In this document: positions 7,686 through 17,765 of the stretch, one piece after another
Layout of the letters: every line of letters starts with the position of its first letter
Numbering within the stretch: the first letter of the stretch is position 1
Assembly (NCBI GenBank): GCA_949296245.1
Contig: CASFNW010000012.1
Span: 1 to 43,995, forward strand
Reading direction: 5' to 3'
Length of the DNA stretch: 43,995 nucleotides
DNA from: an uncultured bacterium
Lineage (GTDB): Bacteria; Cyanobacteriota; Vampirovibrionia; Gastranaerophilales; Gastranaerophilaceae
Position numbers and translations under genes: made by a program
Notes under the pieces: model-generated
What the model was told of the DNA's origin: nothing
Databases searched by the model: none
What the model saw: only the letters and a program-made list of their open reading frames with translations

Positions 7686-8612
7686 ATGAAACTTATATCA
7701 GAGAATCTACATATAATATCAAAATCTACGAAAGAAGCAGTCTTAAACAGAGACGAAACTTTTATAAGAAATTTGCTAGCTAAACAGATAAAAACAAATC
7801 CTGACTGGATAGACCTTAATATCGGTCCTGCACGAGGTGCATTTGCAGGCACAATGGAATGGCTTGTAAATATAGCAAATGATATGACCGGTATTCCGCT
7901 CTCACTGGACAGCACAAATGCTGATGAGATTGAAAAAGGTCTTAGTCTTGCAAAAAATCCACATGACTGGATTATAAACAGTACAAATGCGGATGAAGAG
8001 AGATTAGACAAAGTAACTGATATAGCTGCCAAATATGGATGCAATTTAATTGCGCTTACTATGAACAGCGAACTGGGTATACCCAAAGAATCAGACAAAA
8101 GACTTGAACTTGCCTTTGAGATAACCTCTACGACAGAATCAAAGAATATACCTAATAATAAACTATACTTTGACCCTCTTATTCTTCCTGTATGTGTGGA
8201 GCAAACACAGGCTCCGGAAGCATTAAACACAATAAGAATGCTCAAAGAAAGCTTTGAACCTGCTGTTATGACTACAGTAGGGCTGTCCAATGTTTCTAAC
8301 GGATGTCCAAAAGAGTTGAGACCTTTAATCAACAGAGTATTTATGGTGCTGGCTATGGGCTGCGGGCTTGACAGTGCTATTGTTGACTCGTTTGATGCAG
8401 AACTTATAAGAGTAAACAACGTAATAGAAACCCAAACACCTCAAAACAGCTATGACAAAATTTATATTGATTTATTCAATATGATGCAATCTTTTGAAGA
8501 TACAGAATCCATTGAATATAGCAAAACAGATATTGAACAGGTAAAAATATTTAAAACCGCAGAAATTCTTTTAAACAAAAAAGTTTACTCTAACAGTTAT
8601 CTGGATATTTAA
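7686..8612 (+). CDS. Pterin-binding methyltransferase, AcsE-like (methyl-THF:corrinoid protein type)
   Basis: A 308-residue pterin-binding TIM barrel. Its motifs DLNIGPARGA, LSLDSTNAD, NSTNADE, YFDPLILPV and GLSNVSNGCP are those of methyltetrahydrofolate methyltransferases such as AcsE and the folate domain of MetH. A full MetH would be about 1,150 residues and would carry B12 and homocysteine domains; these are absent here. It sits 17 bases after metF, which makes its likely substrate. No corrinoid protein, CODH/ACS or homocysteine domain gene is in the window, so the methyl acceptor is unknown. It could be a split methionine synthase folate module or a corrinoid methyltransferase. Confidence 0.8.
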   Translation: MKLISENLHIISKSTKEAVLNRDETFIRNLLAKQIKTNPDWIDLNIGPARGAFAGTMEWLVNIANDMTGIPLSLDSTNADEIEKGLSLAKNPHDWIINSTNADEERLDKVTDIAAKYGCNLIALTMNSELGIPKESDKRLELAFEITSTTESKNIPNNKLYFDPLILPVCVEQTQAPEALNTIRMLKESFEPAVMTTVGLSNVSNGCPKELRPLINRVFMVLAMGCGLDSAIVDSFDAELIRVNNVIETQTPQNSYDKIYIDLFNMMQSFEDTESIEYSKTDIEQVKIFKTAEILLNKKVYSNSYLDI

Positions 8613-8620
8613 AAAAAATA

Positions 8621-8794
8621 TTAAGATTTTTCCCCATAAATTTTGTACAGTATCCATAGAACAAGAATAAAAATTGTGTTTATAATCCAAATATTCAGAC
8701 TTGATGAGTCAGGATTATGTTTTGACGTGCCAAATATAAGCCCATTTAAAATAAGTAATATTACTAAAAGTAATTCAGGATTAATTATATACAA
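8621..8794 (-). CDS. Small two-helix membrane protein
   Basis: Short frame of 57 residues read from a TTG at 8794, with AAAGG about 11 bases upstream. Two strongly hydrophobic segments (about residues 7-22 and 34-50) are separated by a polar, Ser/Asp-rich loop and end in a basic tail, as expected for a small integral membrane protein. The frame is open 33 bases further upstream but has no better start codon; ATT is possible. It follows the 80-residue gene at 8815 in the glyA-wecA operon direction and ends 9 bases short of the convergent methyltransferase gene. Function unknown. Confidence 0.5.
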   Translation of the reverse strand: MYIINPELLLVILLILNGLIFGTSKHNPDSSSLNIWIINTIFILVLWILYKIYGEKS

Positions 8795-8814
8795 TATAGA
8801 TTCTGCCTTTCTTG

Positions 8815-9057
8815 TTACCTTAAAACTGATTTTAATGAGAGTAAATCCTCATAACTTGCACCTGCTTCCGACAACTCTTCTGCCTTAATACCAAAAAGAG
8901 TTATCATGTCTTTCGTTTCAGGACCATAATCATTTGCCTTAATCCGTGTCATAACAAAATTTAAAGCTTCTTTGCGTGTATAAACAGACGGTAACGAACC
9001 CATTGCACCACCTTGATTTATACAGGTTTTAAAACTTCTTTTTTTTGCCTTACCCAT
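8815..9057 (-). CDS. Small basic protein of unknown function
   Basis: An 80-residue soluble protein with a Lys/Arg-rich N-terminus (MGKAKKRSFKT) and a helical C-terminal half containing two acidic patches. I do not recognise a family. It begins 4 bases after the WecA-type gene ends, in the same direction, so it belongs to the glyA operon. An internal ATG (residue 19) is an alternative start. There is no signal peptide or membrane segment. Confidence 0.6.
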   Translation of the reverse strand: MGKAKKRSFKTCINQGGAMGSLPSVYTRKEALNFVMTRIKANDYGPETKDMITLFGIKAEELSEAGASYEDLLSLKSVLR

Positions 9058-9061
9058 AAAT

Positions 9062-10105
9062 CTAATCTTTATTTTTGCTAGCCATAAAGCTTAATAACAG
9101 CATTATAACAGAAATTAAAATTGCATAAATAAAGAATTTCAAAGGAGTACCTACAATAAAGCTGGCAATCGCACCGGAAATAACAGCTACAGTTGATAAT
9201 ATAAGTACTGTTTGATTCTGCGTACAGCCGGCATGCAAGAGTTTGTGATGCAGATGTTCCGCATCAGGCGTAAACGGCGACACTCCTTTTGCAATTCTTC
9301 TTAAAGAAGAAAAAGTAATATCAATGATAGGAACTGAGAGTATAAAAAACGGAACAAACATTGTCAATTCAGGTGATTTCATTACACCGGTTATTGATAA
9401 TGTTGCAAGTAAAAAACCTGCAAATAAAGATCCGGAATCTCCCATAAATATCTTTGCGGGGTGAAAATTGTAAGTCAGAAATGCCAGCATTGAACCTGCG
9501 AGTATAAACGCAATTAAAGCGCTGATTGCATTTGTCGGTGTCATTGCAACGGCTATAAGGCCCAGTGTAACTGATGAAATAGTTACAATAGAACCTGCCA
9601 GTCCGTCAACACCGTCTATAAAATTCAGCGCATTTGAAATACCAACTACCCAAAGAATTGTGACAATATAAGAAATCACTATCCCCAGATGCAGCGGTTC
9701 GCCAAACGGATTGTATATTGTATCAACGCTGATGCCCAGGAAAAATACAATAGAAGCTATTGCAATCTGTATCATCAGTTTAAATTTTGCATTAAGCCCG
9801 TATATATCATCTATAAGCCCAAGCAAAAACATTAAAGAACCGCCCAGCAATATTCCTGATAACAGTTTCCCGTAAGGATAATAACTCAATACAACAAGCA
9901 ATAAAAATGCAATCATAAAGCTTGACCAGATAGCGATGCCGCCTAAGCGGGCTATCGGGCCGTGGTGTATTTTCCTTTCGTTAGGCTTGTCTACCAGATT
10001 GTTTTTCTTAGCGAAAAATATTACAAACGGCATGATAAAAAAGCCTAACAAATAAGCCATAATCATCCCGAGTATATGTGCATTTGAAAGTTTTAGTGAA
10101 ATCAT
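9062..10105 (-). CDS. Undecaprenyl-phosphate GlcNAc-1-phosphate transferase (WecA/TagO family)
   Basis: Polytopic membrane enzyme that moves a sugar-1-phosphate from UDP-HexNAc to undecaprenyl phosphate, starting O-antigen, teichoic-acid-like or other envelope glycans. About ten hydrophobic helices are visible. Family motifs are DKPNERKIHHGPIARLGG, LGLIDDIYGL, NALNFIDGVDGLAG and FMGDSGSLF. The EHLHHKL loop places it with WecA/TagO rather than MraY. Length 347 aa. Its ATG overlaps the glyA stop by one base (TAATG), so the two genes are translationally coupled. Confidence 0.88.
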   Translation of the reverse strand: MISLKLSNAHILGMIMAYLLGFFIMPFVIFFAKKNNLVDKPNERKIHHGPIARLGGIAIWSSFMIAFLLLVVLSYYPYGKLLSGILLGGSLMFLLGLIDDIYGLNAKFKLMIQIAIASIVFFLGISVDTIYNPFGEPLHLGIVISYIVTILWVVGISNALNFIDGVDGLAGSIVTISSVTLGLIAVAMTPTNAISALIAFILAGSMLAFLTYNFHPAKIFMGDSGSLFAGFLLATLSITGVMKSPELTMFVPFFILSVPIIDITFSSLRRIAKGVSPFTPDAEHLHHKLLHAGCTQNQTVLILSTVAVISGAIASFIVGTPLKFFIYAILISVIMLLLSFMASKNKD

Positions 10106-11358
10106 TATACGTGCATTCCTTCATACAACGGATATTTATTACACAGTTTTAAAGAACGCTCACGCAGGTTCTGAAGAGCAATTTTGTTGTCAGAAGCAAT
10201 TACCGCACCTGCAATAATCTTTGCAACTTCAACCATATCATCTTCTTTAAATCCTCTGGTTGTAACAGCAGCAGCACCGAGCCTTACACCGCTTGTTACA
10301 AAAGGACTTTGCGGATCATTCGGCACTGTGTTTTTGTTTGCCGTAATACCTACTTCTTCAAGCACATTAGCAATATCTTTACCTGTTTTATTGAATTTTC
10401 TCAAATCAAGAGTCATAAGGTGATTTTCCGTGCAGCCGCCCACAATATCCATACCTTCATCCATAAGCCCGTTGGCAAGTGCTTTTGCATTTTTAACAAT
10501 TTGAGCTGCATATTCTTTAAAAGAAGGCTCCAGTGCTTCTTTAAGCGCAATTGCTTTACCCGCAATAATATGCTCCAGAGGACCTCCTTGCATACCGGGG
10601 AATACAGCTTTATCAATGCCTGCTGCGTGTTCTTCATCACACATTATAATACCGCCTCTGGGGCCTCTTAGTGTTTTGTGTGTTGTAGTAGTGACAAAAT
10701 GAGCATACCCGGCAGGTGATGGATGAACACCGCCTGCAACAAGAGCTGCGATATGTGCAATATCTGCCATAAGATATGCGCCTACCGAGTCTGCTATTTC
10801 TCTGAATCTTTTGAAATCTATAATTTTTGAATAATTGCTTGCACCTGCAATTATCAATTTAGGTTTGTGTTCTTTTGCTAGTTTTTCTACATCATCGTAA
10901 TTTATTACACCGTTGTCATCCACGCCGTAGCTTACAATATTGTAGTTAATACCGGAAAAATTAACCGGAGAACCATGGCTTAAATGTCCTCCGTTTGACA
11001 AATCCATCCCGAGGACTGTGTCACCGATATTAAGAGCATACATAAATACAGCCATATTAGCCTGTGCACCGCTATGCGGCTGAACATTTGCGTGATCCAT
11101 TTTAAAGAGTTCGCATGCTCTTTTTTGAGCAAGTTCTTCTATTACATCGACATTTTCGCACCCGTTATAAAATCTTTTGTGAGGCTTACCTTCAGCATAT
11201 TTGTTAGTCAGTACAGAACCGCATGCAGCCATAACAGCCGGTGAAGTAAAGTTTTCACTGGCGATTAATTCTATTGTATTTCTCTGTCTTTCAAGTTCAT
11301 TTTCTATAGCTGATGCAACATCCGGATCAGTTTTTCTTATAACATCTAATTCCATCAT
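10105..11358 (-). CDS. glyA: Serine hydroxymethyltransferase
   Basis: PLP enzyme interconverting serine + THF with glycine + methylene-THF, feeding the MetF reaction encoded nearby. Family blocks [29 protein letters not shown] and [10 protein letters not shown] are intact, as is the PLP-lysine in [14 protein letters not shown] (Lys at about 228), and [11 protein letters not shown] follows. Length 417 aa is normal. Two adjacent ATGs follow AGGGAG; the second gives a more usual spacing (8 bases). It heads an operon with the WecA-type gene and two small genes, and is divergent from asd. Confidence 0.96.
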   Translation of the reverse strand: MMELDVIRKTDPDVASAIENELERQRNTIELIASENFTSPAVMAACGSVLTNKYAEGKPHKRFYNGCENVDVIEELAQKRACELFKMDHANVQPHSGAQANMAVFMYALNIGDTVLGMDLSNGGHLSHGSPVNFSGINYNIVSYGVDDNGVINYDDVEKLAKEHKPKLIIAGASNYSKIIDFKRFREIADSVGAYLMADIAHIAALVAGGVHPSPAGYAHFVTTTTHKTLRGPRGGIIMCDEEHAAGIDKAVFPGMQGGPLEHIIAGKAIALKEALEPSFKEYAAQIVKNAKALANGLMDEGMDIVGGCTENHLMTLDLRKFNKTGKDIANVLEEVGITANKNTVPNDPQSPFVTSGVRLGAAAVTTRGFKEDDMVEVAKIIAGAVIASDNKIALQNLRERSLKLCNKYPLYEGMHV

Positions 11359-11451
11359 TAAATCTCCCTAGTCTGATAAATACAATTTTACAACAGCAAA
11401 AAATAAAGACAAAATTGTAAATATTAATAATATTTTTGTAATATAATCAAA

Positions 11452-11457
11452 ATTGTA
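11452..11457 (+). promoter_or_regulatory. -10 box upstream of asd
   Basis: TATAAT lies 32 bases before the asd ATG, in the 131-base divergent gap with glyA. A Shine-Dalgarno GGAG follows at about 11479, so this transcript would have an ordinary leader, unlike nadK and xer. The -35 hexamer is not convincing. Confidence 0.4.
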
Positions 11458-11489
11458 GAGATTTAAAAGAGGCAGAGACTGGAGAAAAT

Positions 11490-12506
<1,017 letters not shown>

Positions 12507-12570
12507 TATACAGCCCGATAATAGAATTAAAAGCCTGTTATATCAGACTTATAATCTTGCAGGTAAAACT

Positions 12571-13629
12571 ATGGAAACACAAAAAGTAATACCAATATCA
12601 GAATATGATTACGAACTGCCGAAAGAATTGATTGCACAAAAACCGTCTGAAAAAAGAGAAAATTGCAGGATGATGGTTCTTGACAGACAAAAACAATCAA
12701 TAGAGCACAAACATTTTTACGACATAACTGATTATTTTGATGAAAATGATGTAATTGTACTTAACAACACAAAAGTTATACCGGCAAGACTTTTAGGTAA
12801 AAAAAATACAGGCGCAAATATTGAAGTCTTTTTGCTCAAACAAATAGGCGACATTACCTGGGAAGTATTAATAAATCCGTCAAAAAGGGTTAAAGAAGAA
12901 TCTTTAATTGAAATTTCACCGGATTTATATATCAAAGTATTAACAAGGCAAAATGAAGGGAAATGGCTTGTCGAGCTTCATTATGACGGCAATTTTTATG
13001 AAATTCTTGATAAAGTCGGACATGTACCGCTGCCGCCATACATAGAACGCCAAATGACAGACGAACAGTTAAAAAATCTTGATTATGAAAGGTATCAAAC
13101 TGTTTATGCCAAAAAAGAAGGTTCTGTTGCTGCACCGACAGCAGGCTTGCATTTTACTAATGAAATTCTTGAAAAATTGAAAAACAAAGGTGTGCAGATT
13201 TGCTATGTTACGTTGAATGTAGGTCTTGGCACATTTCGCCCTGTCAAAGTAGAAAATATACTTGAACACAAAATGGATTCCGAACAGTTTGAAATCAGTG
13301 CAGATACCGCAAAAATAATTACAGAGGCAAAAAAACAGGGTAAAAAAATAACTGCCGTAGGTACAACAACCGTAAGAACTTTAGAAACCAGCATGCAGCT
13401 GTATGATGAAATTATTGAGACAATAGATGACTCTACCCTTTTTATATATCCGGGGTTTAAATTTAGAGCTGTTGACCGGTTGATTACAAATTTTCACTTG
13501 CCAAAATCCACTCTTATTATGCTTACATCGGCTTTTGCAGGCAAAGATTTTGTATTCAGGGCATATAATGAAGCTATAAATGAACAGTATAAATTTTACA
13601 GCTACGGCGATTGCATGCTTATTGTGTAA
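12571..13629 (+). CDS. queA: S-adenosylmethionine:tRNA ribosyltransferase-isomerase
   Basis: Makes epoxyqueuosine in tRNA by transferring the ribosyl part of AdoMet onto the preQ1 base. Recognisable blocks are YELPKELIAQKP, LNNTKVIPARL, GHVPLPPYI, ERYQTVYAKKEGSVAAPTAG and LNVGLGTFRPV, then ITNFHLPKSTLIMLTSAFAG. Length 352 aa is normal. The ORF begins METQKVIPISEYDYELP, a few residues longer than most family members. It is the last gene before the shared terminator at 13745-13782. Confidence 0.95.
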   Translation: METQKVIPISEYDYELPKELIAQKPSEKRENCRMMVLDRQKQSIEHKHFYDITDYFDENDVIVLNNTKVIPARLLGKKNTGANIEVFLLKQIGDITWEVLINPSKRVKEESLIEISPDLYIKVLTRQNEGKWLVELHYDGNFYEILDKVGHVPLPPYIERQMTDEQLKNLDYERYQTVYAKKEGSVAAPTAGLHFTNEILEKLKNKGVQICYVTLNVGLGTFRPVKVENILEHKMDSEQFEISADTAKIITEAKKQGKKITAVGTTTVRTLETSMQLYDEIIETIDDSTLFIYPGFKFRAVDRLITNFHLPKSTLIMLTSAFAGKDFVFRAYNEAINEQYKFYSYGDCMLIV

Positions 13630-13744
13630 TCAATGCAGGATAAATATTATCAATGATAACCGGACAATATATAAGAATGGCTTAACATTCAACCGGCAAA
13701 TGTTATACTGTGCAGAGAAACACAAATAAATCCTTCTTAATAAT

Positions 13745-13782
13745 TAAAAGCCCCGCTGACAAAGAATACAGCAGGGCTTTTA
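13745..13782. terminator. Bidirectional intrinsic terminator
   Basis: Stem arms TAAAAGCCCCGCTG (13745-13758) and CAGCAGGGCTTTTA (13769-13782) pair with one mismatch and have A and T runs on their outer sides. The hairpin sits between the convergent queA and rubrerythrin genes and can stop transcription from both. Confidence 0.85.
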
Positions 13783-13801
13783 TCGGTTGCGACTTAATTT
13801 A

Positions 13802-14341
13802 TCAGTAATTTTTTGCCGTCATAAAGAAAAATGCTTTCGGATGTTTGCAAACAGGGCAAATCTCTACCGATTTTATTCCTCTGTGGCGAAAACCGCAGTT
13901 TGCGCACTCCCATTCAACTTCCTCTTCTTTTTCAAAGACTTTTCCGTCTTTGACGTTTTCCAGAAGCTTTTTGTATCTTTCTTCGTGATGTTTTTCGATT
14001 TCTGCAACTTTTCTGAACAAAAATGCAATATCGTTAAACCCTTCTTCTTCGGCTTCTTTTGCAAAATTTGCATACATTTCTGTCCATTCATAGTTTTCAC
14101 CGTTAGCAGCATCTTCCAGATTTTTCATTGTGTCCGGTATCTGACCGTTGTGTAACAGTTTAAACCAGAGTTTTGCATGTTCTTTTTCATTGTCAGCTGT
14201 TGCTTCAAAAATCTTTGATATTTGCACATAACCTTCCTTTTTAGCCTGAGAGGCGTAGTAAGTGTATTTGTTTCGTGCCTGAGATTCTCCTGCAAACGCT
14301 TCCATTAAGTTCTTTTCTGTTTTTGAACCTTTTAACTCCAT
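13802..14341 (-). CDS. rbr: Rubrerythrin
   Basis: Non-haem diiron peroxidase that reduces hydrogen peroxide in anaerobes with electrons from rubredoxin. The N-terminal ferritin-like four-helix domain carries Glu19 ([10 protein letters not shown]) and two ExxH motifs (E52-KE-H55 and E116-KH-H119). The C-terminal rubredoxin domain carries Cys146/149 and Cys162/165 (CANCG, CPVCK). Length 179 aa is normal. AGGAG precedes the ATG. It is the last gene of a perR - rubredoxin - rubrerythrin unit, so it is probably derepressed by peroxide. Confidence 0.95.
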   Translation of the reverse strand: MELKGSKTEKNLMEAFAGESQARNKYTYYASQAKKEGYVQISKIFEATADNEKEHAKLWFKLLHNGQIPDTMKNLEDAANGENYEWTEMYANFAKEAEEEGFNDIAFLFRKVAEIEKHHEERYKKLLENVKDGKVFEKEEEVEWECANCGFRHRGIKSVEICPVCKHPKAFFFMTAKNY

Positions 14342-14388
14342 AGTATTCTCCTTTGATGTCGCGTTCGGCCTGTGTTAAGTATGTAAAT

Positions 14389-14526
14389 TTATTCTTCTGA
14401 AAATTCGTCTTTACCCACTCCGCATAACGGGCACGCATAATCTTCCGGTAAATCTTCGAAAGCTACATTTCCGTTTTCTGCCGGGTCATATACATAACCG
14501 CATACATTACATACATATTTTTTCAT
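14389..14526 (-). CDS. Rubredoxin
   Basis: A 45-residue one-iron electron carrier. The two Cys pairs are Cys6/Cys9 in [16 protein letters not shown] and Cys32/Cys35 in [11 protein letters not shown], ligating Fe(SCys)4. It is a few residues shorter than most rubredoxins because the loop between the Cys pairs is reduced. AAGGAG lies 6-7 bases before the ATG. It lies between perR and rubrerythrin on the same strand and is the obvious electron donor to rubrerythrin. Confidence 0.93.
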   Translation of the reverse strand: MKKYVCNVCGYVYDPAENGNVAFEDLPEDYACPLCGVGKDEFSEE

Positions 14527-14544
14527 GTCTTTCTCCTTATTTCA

Positions 14545-14994
14545 CTATTTTGATTTTTTCAGACATTTGTTGCAAATGCCTCTTATTTGAATATTAACAT
14601 CTTTTATTTCGCCAAACTTTTTGGCATTTTTAGGTATTTGTAACTTTTCATCTGATTCTAAAAATATATCATATACCTCGTTACATTGTATACATATAAA
14701 ATGGCTGTGCGGTCGCAAATCCGCGTCAAATCTTGCTTTTGGCAGCTGATTGTCTACTCTGAAAATCATATTGAGTTCTTCAAGTGATGCCAGTGTCCTG
14801 TATACCGTGTCCACTGATATATTGGGCATTTTTTGTTTTATTGAGTCATAAATTTTTTCTGCGTCAGGATGTTCACAGGATTTTGCAACTTCCTTAAATA
14901 TTTCTATTCTCTGGGGAGTTACTCTCATTCCATTCTTTTTACACGCTTCTTTTAGTTCCTCAATCTTTTTATTTAATAATTGTTCCGAAGTCAT
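14545..14994 (-). CDS. perR: Fur-family peroxide regulator (PerR-like)
   Basis: Metal-dependent repressor of 149 aa. The winged-helix domain shows NGMRVTPQRIEIF, CEHPDAEKIYDSI and ISVDTVYRTLASLEE. The dimerisation/metal domain has PHSHFICIQCNEVYD, with a second Cys pair in ICNKCLKK forming a structural zinc site of CxxC type. Position in front of rubredoxin and rubrerythrin, and a palindrome just upstream, favour peroxide sensing (PerR) over iron sensing (Fur). The distinction rests on context. A start at the ATG 14994 is supported by the lack of longer homology-like sequence upstream. Confidence 0.85.
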   Translation of the reverse strand: MTSEQLLNKKIEELKEACKKNGMRVTPQRIEIFKEVAKSCEHPDAEKIYDSIKQKMPNISVDTVYRTLASLEELNMIFRVDNQLPKARFDADLRPHSHFICIQCNEVYDIFLESDEKLQIPKNAKKFGEIKDVNIQIRGICNKCLKKSK

Positions 14995-15004
14995 ATTAAT
15001 TCCT

Positions 15005-15019
15005 TAATAAGAATTATTA
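15005..15019 (-). promoter_or_regulatory. PerR-box-like operator upstream of perR
   Basis: Perfect inverted repeat TAATAA-GAA-TTATTA ends 11 bases upstream of the perR start codon. Its size (15 bases) and AT-rich palindromic form resemble the Bacillus PerR box (TTATAATNATTATAA). It would allow autoregulation of the perR - rubredoxin - rubrerythrin unit. The binding itself is an inference. Confidence 0.55.
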
Positions 15020-15063
15020 CTATTTACAGTATATCAGATTTTTTTATTATTTCAACTGCTGTA

Positions 15064-16347
15064 CTATAAATCAACAACTATTGTAAAATTATCTATACAA
15101 ACTTCCTGCAATAACGCTATATATGCGTTATAATATATTCCCATTGCTTCTATATATTCGTTTAGCAGCTCCTGATGGGCATGTTCAACAACTATCAAAC
15201 TGGTAAGAGGAGTTTTCCCTTTTTTATATCGTTGTTTTGACAGCTTCAGTATTCTATTTGATTCATCTAAAATTTCTCTGTAGTGTGCTGCATTTTCCTG
15301 TGCAATTATGAATTTATCATAGTTTGTATGAATTATATTTTTAGTGATATTAAGTATTGAATTGTATTCAAGCTGTGCTTTTTCGTATTCAAGTTTAGCG
15401 TTTTTTATTTCCGGAGTATACATATACAAAGACGGCAAATCAACACCTGCACCGACAAATGCACCAGAAGAACCGTCATGAGCAAATGCATAGCCGCCTG
15501 ATATGTACAGGTCAGGAACTCTCTGCCTTGCTGCAACTGTTATATCTTTTTGTGCTTTTAAAATTTTAGCTTCTGCCATTTTTATGTCGTAGCGGTTTTT
15601 AAATGCGGCATTTTCGAGTTCTTCATAGCTTGGCAGATTAAGCTGTGAAACAAATACCTGATCAAAAAGAGAATCCTCAACAGAGTCATAGAGTGTAAGA
15701 TTATTTTCTAAATTCAAAACCCTGTTAAAATTGTACTGTGCTGTTTTTACATTAGCTTTTGCTTTATTTATTTGTATAAGCTGCTTTTTGAGCTTCATAT
15801 CCGCCTGCAGCAGGTCAATTTCATAATTCTCAGATTTTTTTGATTTATTTTTTGCGATATCATACAAATCCTGCAGGAGTTCTTTTCTTTCCTCCATTAT
15901 TTTTAAGTCTGATTTTGCAACAAGCAGATTAAAATAAGCTGTTCTTATTCTTAGTTTCAGTTTAAATTCATAATCTTTAATTTTGTTTTCCGTATAGATT
16001 TGACCGGCTTTTGCAGCATTTTTTCTTGCTCCTCTTTTTGCAATTTCAACAGGCAGAGAAATACCCACCTGGCTGGAGTTGCCTCTTGCTATAGGTCCCA
16101 TCAGCAAGTTTGACTGAAATTGCGGATTTTTAAGCGCATTTGCTTTTTTTATGTCATTTTGAGATATGCCGAGATTTTTTCTCTGCTCCTGCAGCTCAAT
16201 GTTACCCTCAAGTGCCATATTCATAGCTTCTTGCAGGGTGATTTTATACCTGTCTTCGTTTTTGCTCTTATCTGCCGTTTTGTCAGCAGCAAATACGTTC
16301 ATACAGGTGCATAATAATATAATTCCAGTCAGCAAAAACCTTTTCAT
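15064..16347 (-). CDS. TolC-family outer membrane channel protein
   Basis: A 427-residue outer membrane efflux-type protein. A signal peptide is clear (Lys/Arg start, hydrophobic core, FAA cleavage region near residue 20). The rest has the two-fold repeat of long amphipathic coiled-coil helices: LQEAMNMALEGNIELQEQRK opens the first half, and YEELENAAFKNRYDIKMAEA opens the second. This type forms a trimeric tunnel across the outer membrane for RND, ABC or MFS pumps. No pump or membrane fusion protein is adjacent, so its partner is unknown. It is divergent from the alcohol dehydrogenase gene. Confidence 0.85.
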   Translation of the reverse strand: MKRFLLTGIILLCTCMNVFAADKTADKSKNEDRYKITLQEAMNMALEGNIELQEQRKNLGISQNDIKKANALKNPQFQSNLLMGPIARGNSSQVGISLPVEIAKRGARKNAAKAGQIYTENKIKDYEFKLKLRIRTAYFNLLVAKSDLKIMEERKELLQDLYDIAKNKSKKSENYEIDLLQADMKLKKQLIQINKAKANVKTAQYNFNRVLNLENNLTLYDSVEDSLFDQVFVSQLNLPSYEELENAAFKNRYDIKMAEAKILKAQKDITVAARQRVPDLYISGGYAFAHDGSSGAFVGAGVDLPSLYMYTPEIKNAKLEYEKAQLEYNSILNITKNIIHTNYDKFIIAQENAAHYREILDESNRILKLSKQRYKKGKTPLTSLIVVEHAHQELLNEYIEAMGIYYNAYIALLQEVCIDNFTIVVDL

Positions 16348-16450
16348 AGGATTTTATTTTAAAATAAAAATCCCCATAAACAAATTGTTGTTCATAAATC
16401 TTAAAAATAGTGTATTATAGTTATGTGGATAGAAAAGAAAGGATTTAGTT

Positions 16451-17665
16451 ATGTGGGAAAAAGACGTTAATATTAACAGGATTCAAGAAATCAGAGTAAA
16501 AGCTAATGTATCATTCGGTGTCGGTGCTATTTCAAAAATTGAAGATATAGCAAAAGACCTTAAAAATAAAGGTATAGATAAAGTTATTGTAGTAAGCGGA
16601 AGAAATGCATATAAATCAACAGGTGCATGGGATTATGTAGAAAAAGCATTGAAAAATAGCAGCATAGGATACGTAAACTATGCAAATGTTACGCCAAATC
16701 CGACTACTGCTGCTATAGATGAAGCAACAAGTATGGCAAAAGAATTCGGAGCAAAAGCTGTAATAGCAATAGGCGGCGGTTCTCCGATTGATACAGGCAA
16801 GAGTGTCGCAATACTTCTGGAATACAAAGATAAAACAGCAGCACAGCTGTATGAATTTGAATTTACACCGGAAAAAGCAGTACCGATTGTTGCTATTAAT
16901 CTTACTCACGGAACAGGTACAGAAGTAAACAGATTTGCTGTTGCAACAAACCTTGAAAAGAACTTTAAACCGGCTATTGCTTATGACTGCATTTATCCAT
17001 CATATTCTATTGATGACCCGCAATTGATGACCAATCTGTCTTTAAATCAGACATTGTATACATCAATTGATGCAGTAAACCACGTAGTTGAAGCGGCAAC
17101 TTCAAAAGTAGCATCTCCTTATGCTGTTACTCTTGCAAAAGAAACAATAAGACTTGTTGCAAAATACCTGCCTAAAGCCGCTGCAGATTTGCATAATCCT
17201 GAATACAGATATTATCTATTGTATGCATCACTGTTAGGCGGTGTGGGTTTTGATAACGGACTTTTACATTATACACACGCTCTTGAACATCCGCTAAGTG
17301 CAGTAAAACCTGAATTGTCACACGGCCTCGGTCTGGCAATGCTGCTGCCTGCCGTTATTAAAGCAATATATCCTGACAAAGCAGCTACACTTGCTGATAT
17401 CTTAGAGCCGATTGCACCGGGATTGAACGGTACACCTGATGAAGCTGAAAAAGCGGCGAATCTTGTAGAAAAATGGCTCTGTGATGTTGGTGTTTCTCAA
17501 AAACTTACTGATGCAGGATTTTCTGATGCAGATGTTGATAAACTGGTAAATCTTGCATTCACAACTCCTTCTCTTGATGGATTGCTTGCTATTGCACCGA
17601 ATGATGCAACAAAAGAAAGAGTTAAACAGATTTATGAGGAATCTATGCATCCTTATAGCAAATAA
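16451..17665 (+). CDS. Iron-containing alcohol dehydrogenase
   Basis: A 404-residue group III (Fe-ADH) oxidoreductase. The NAD(P)-binding half shows VIAIGGGSPIDTGKS and the nucleotide loop INLTHGTGTEVN. The metal-binding half shows DAVNHVVEAATS (Asp and first His region), then HALEHPLSAV and ELSHGLGLA, which supply the His ligands. Probable role is reduction of an aldehyde or ketone during fermentation; the substrate cannot be read from sequence. AAAGGA lies about 8 bases before the ATG. It is followed by a strong terminator, so it is probably a single-gene transcript. Confidence 0.9.
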   Translation: MWEKDVNINRIQEIRVKANVSFGVGAISKIEDIAKDLKNKGIDKVIVVSGRNAYKSTGAWDYVEKALKNSSIGYVNYANVTPNPTTAAIDEATSMAKEFGAKAVIAIGGGSPIDTGKSVAILLEYKDKTAAQLYEFEFTPEKAVPIVAINLTHGTGTEVNRFAVATNLEKNFKPAIAYDCIYPSYSIDDPQLMTNLSLNQTLYTSIDAVNHVVEAATSKVASPYAVTLAKETIRLVAKYLPKAAADLHNPEYRYYLLYASLLGGVGFDNGLLHYTHALEHPLSAVKPELSHGLGLAMLLPAVIKAIYPDKAATLADILEPIAPGLNGTPDEAEKAANLVEKWLCDVGVSQKLTDAGFSDADVDKLVNLAFTTPSLDGLLAIAPNDATKERVKQIYEESMHPYSK

Positions 17666-17681
17666 TTAATGATTTTTGTAT

Positions 17682-17716
17682 AAATACAGGACTTAAATTT
17701 AAGTCCTGTATTTTTT
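17682..17716 (+). terminator. Intrinsic terminator after the alcohol dehydrogenase
   Basis: A perfect 32-base palindrome (arms AAATACAGGACTTAAA and TTTAAGTCCTGTATTT, 17682-17713) is followed by more T residues. It stops transcription 17 bases after the stop codon. Confidence 0.9.
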
Positions 17717-17765
17717 ATAATATATGCTATAATTTTCAGGTAGGTATTTATTTATGGAGCAGATT

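Noticed and set aside
7586..8419. Long open frame (277 codons) on the minus strand
   Set aside because: It lies antisense to metF and the AcsE-like gene, its translation is Ser/Phe/Ile-rich low-complexity without motifs, and the plus-strand genes have clear family motifs.
8643..8888. Plus-strand open frame of 81 codons
   Set aside because: It is antisense to two better supported minus-strand genes and has no ribosome site or recognisable features.
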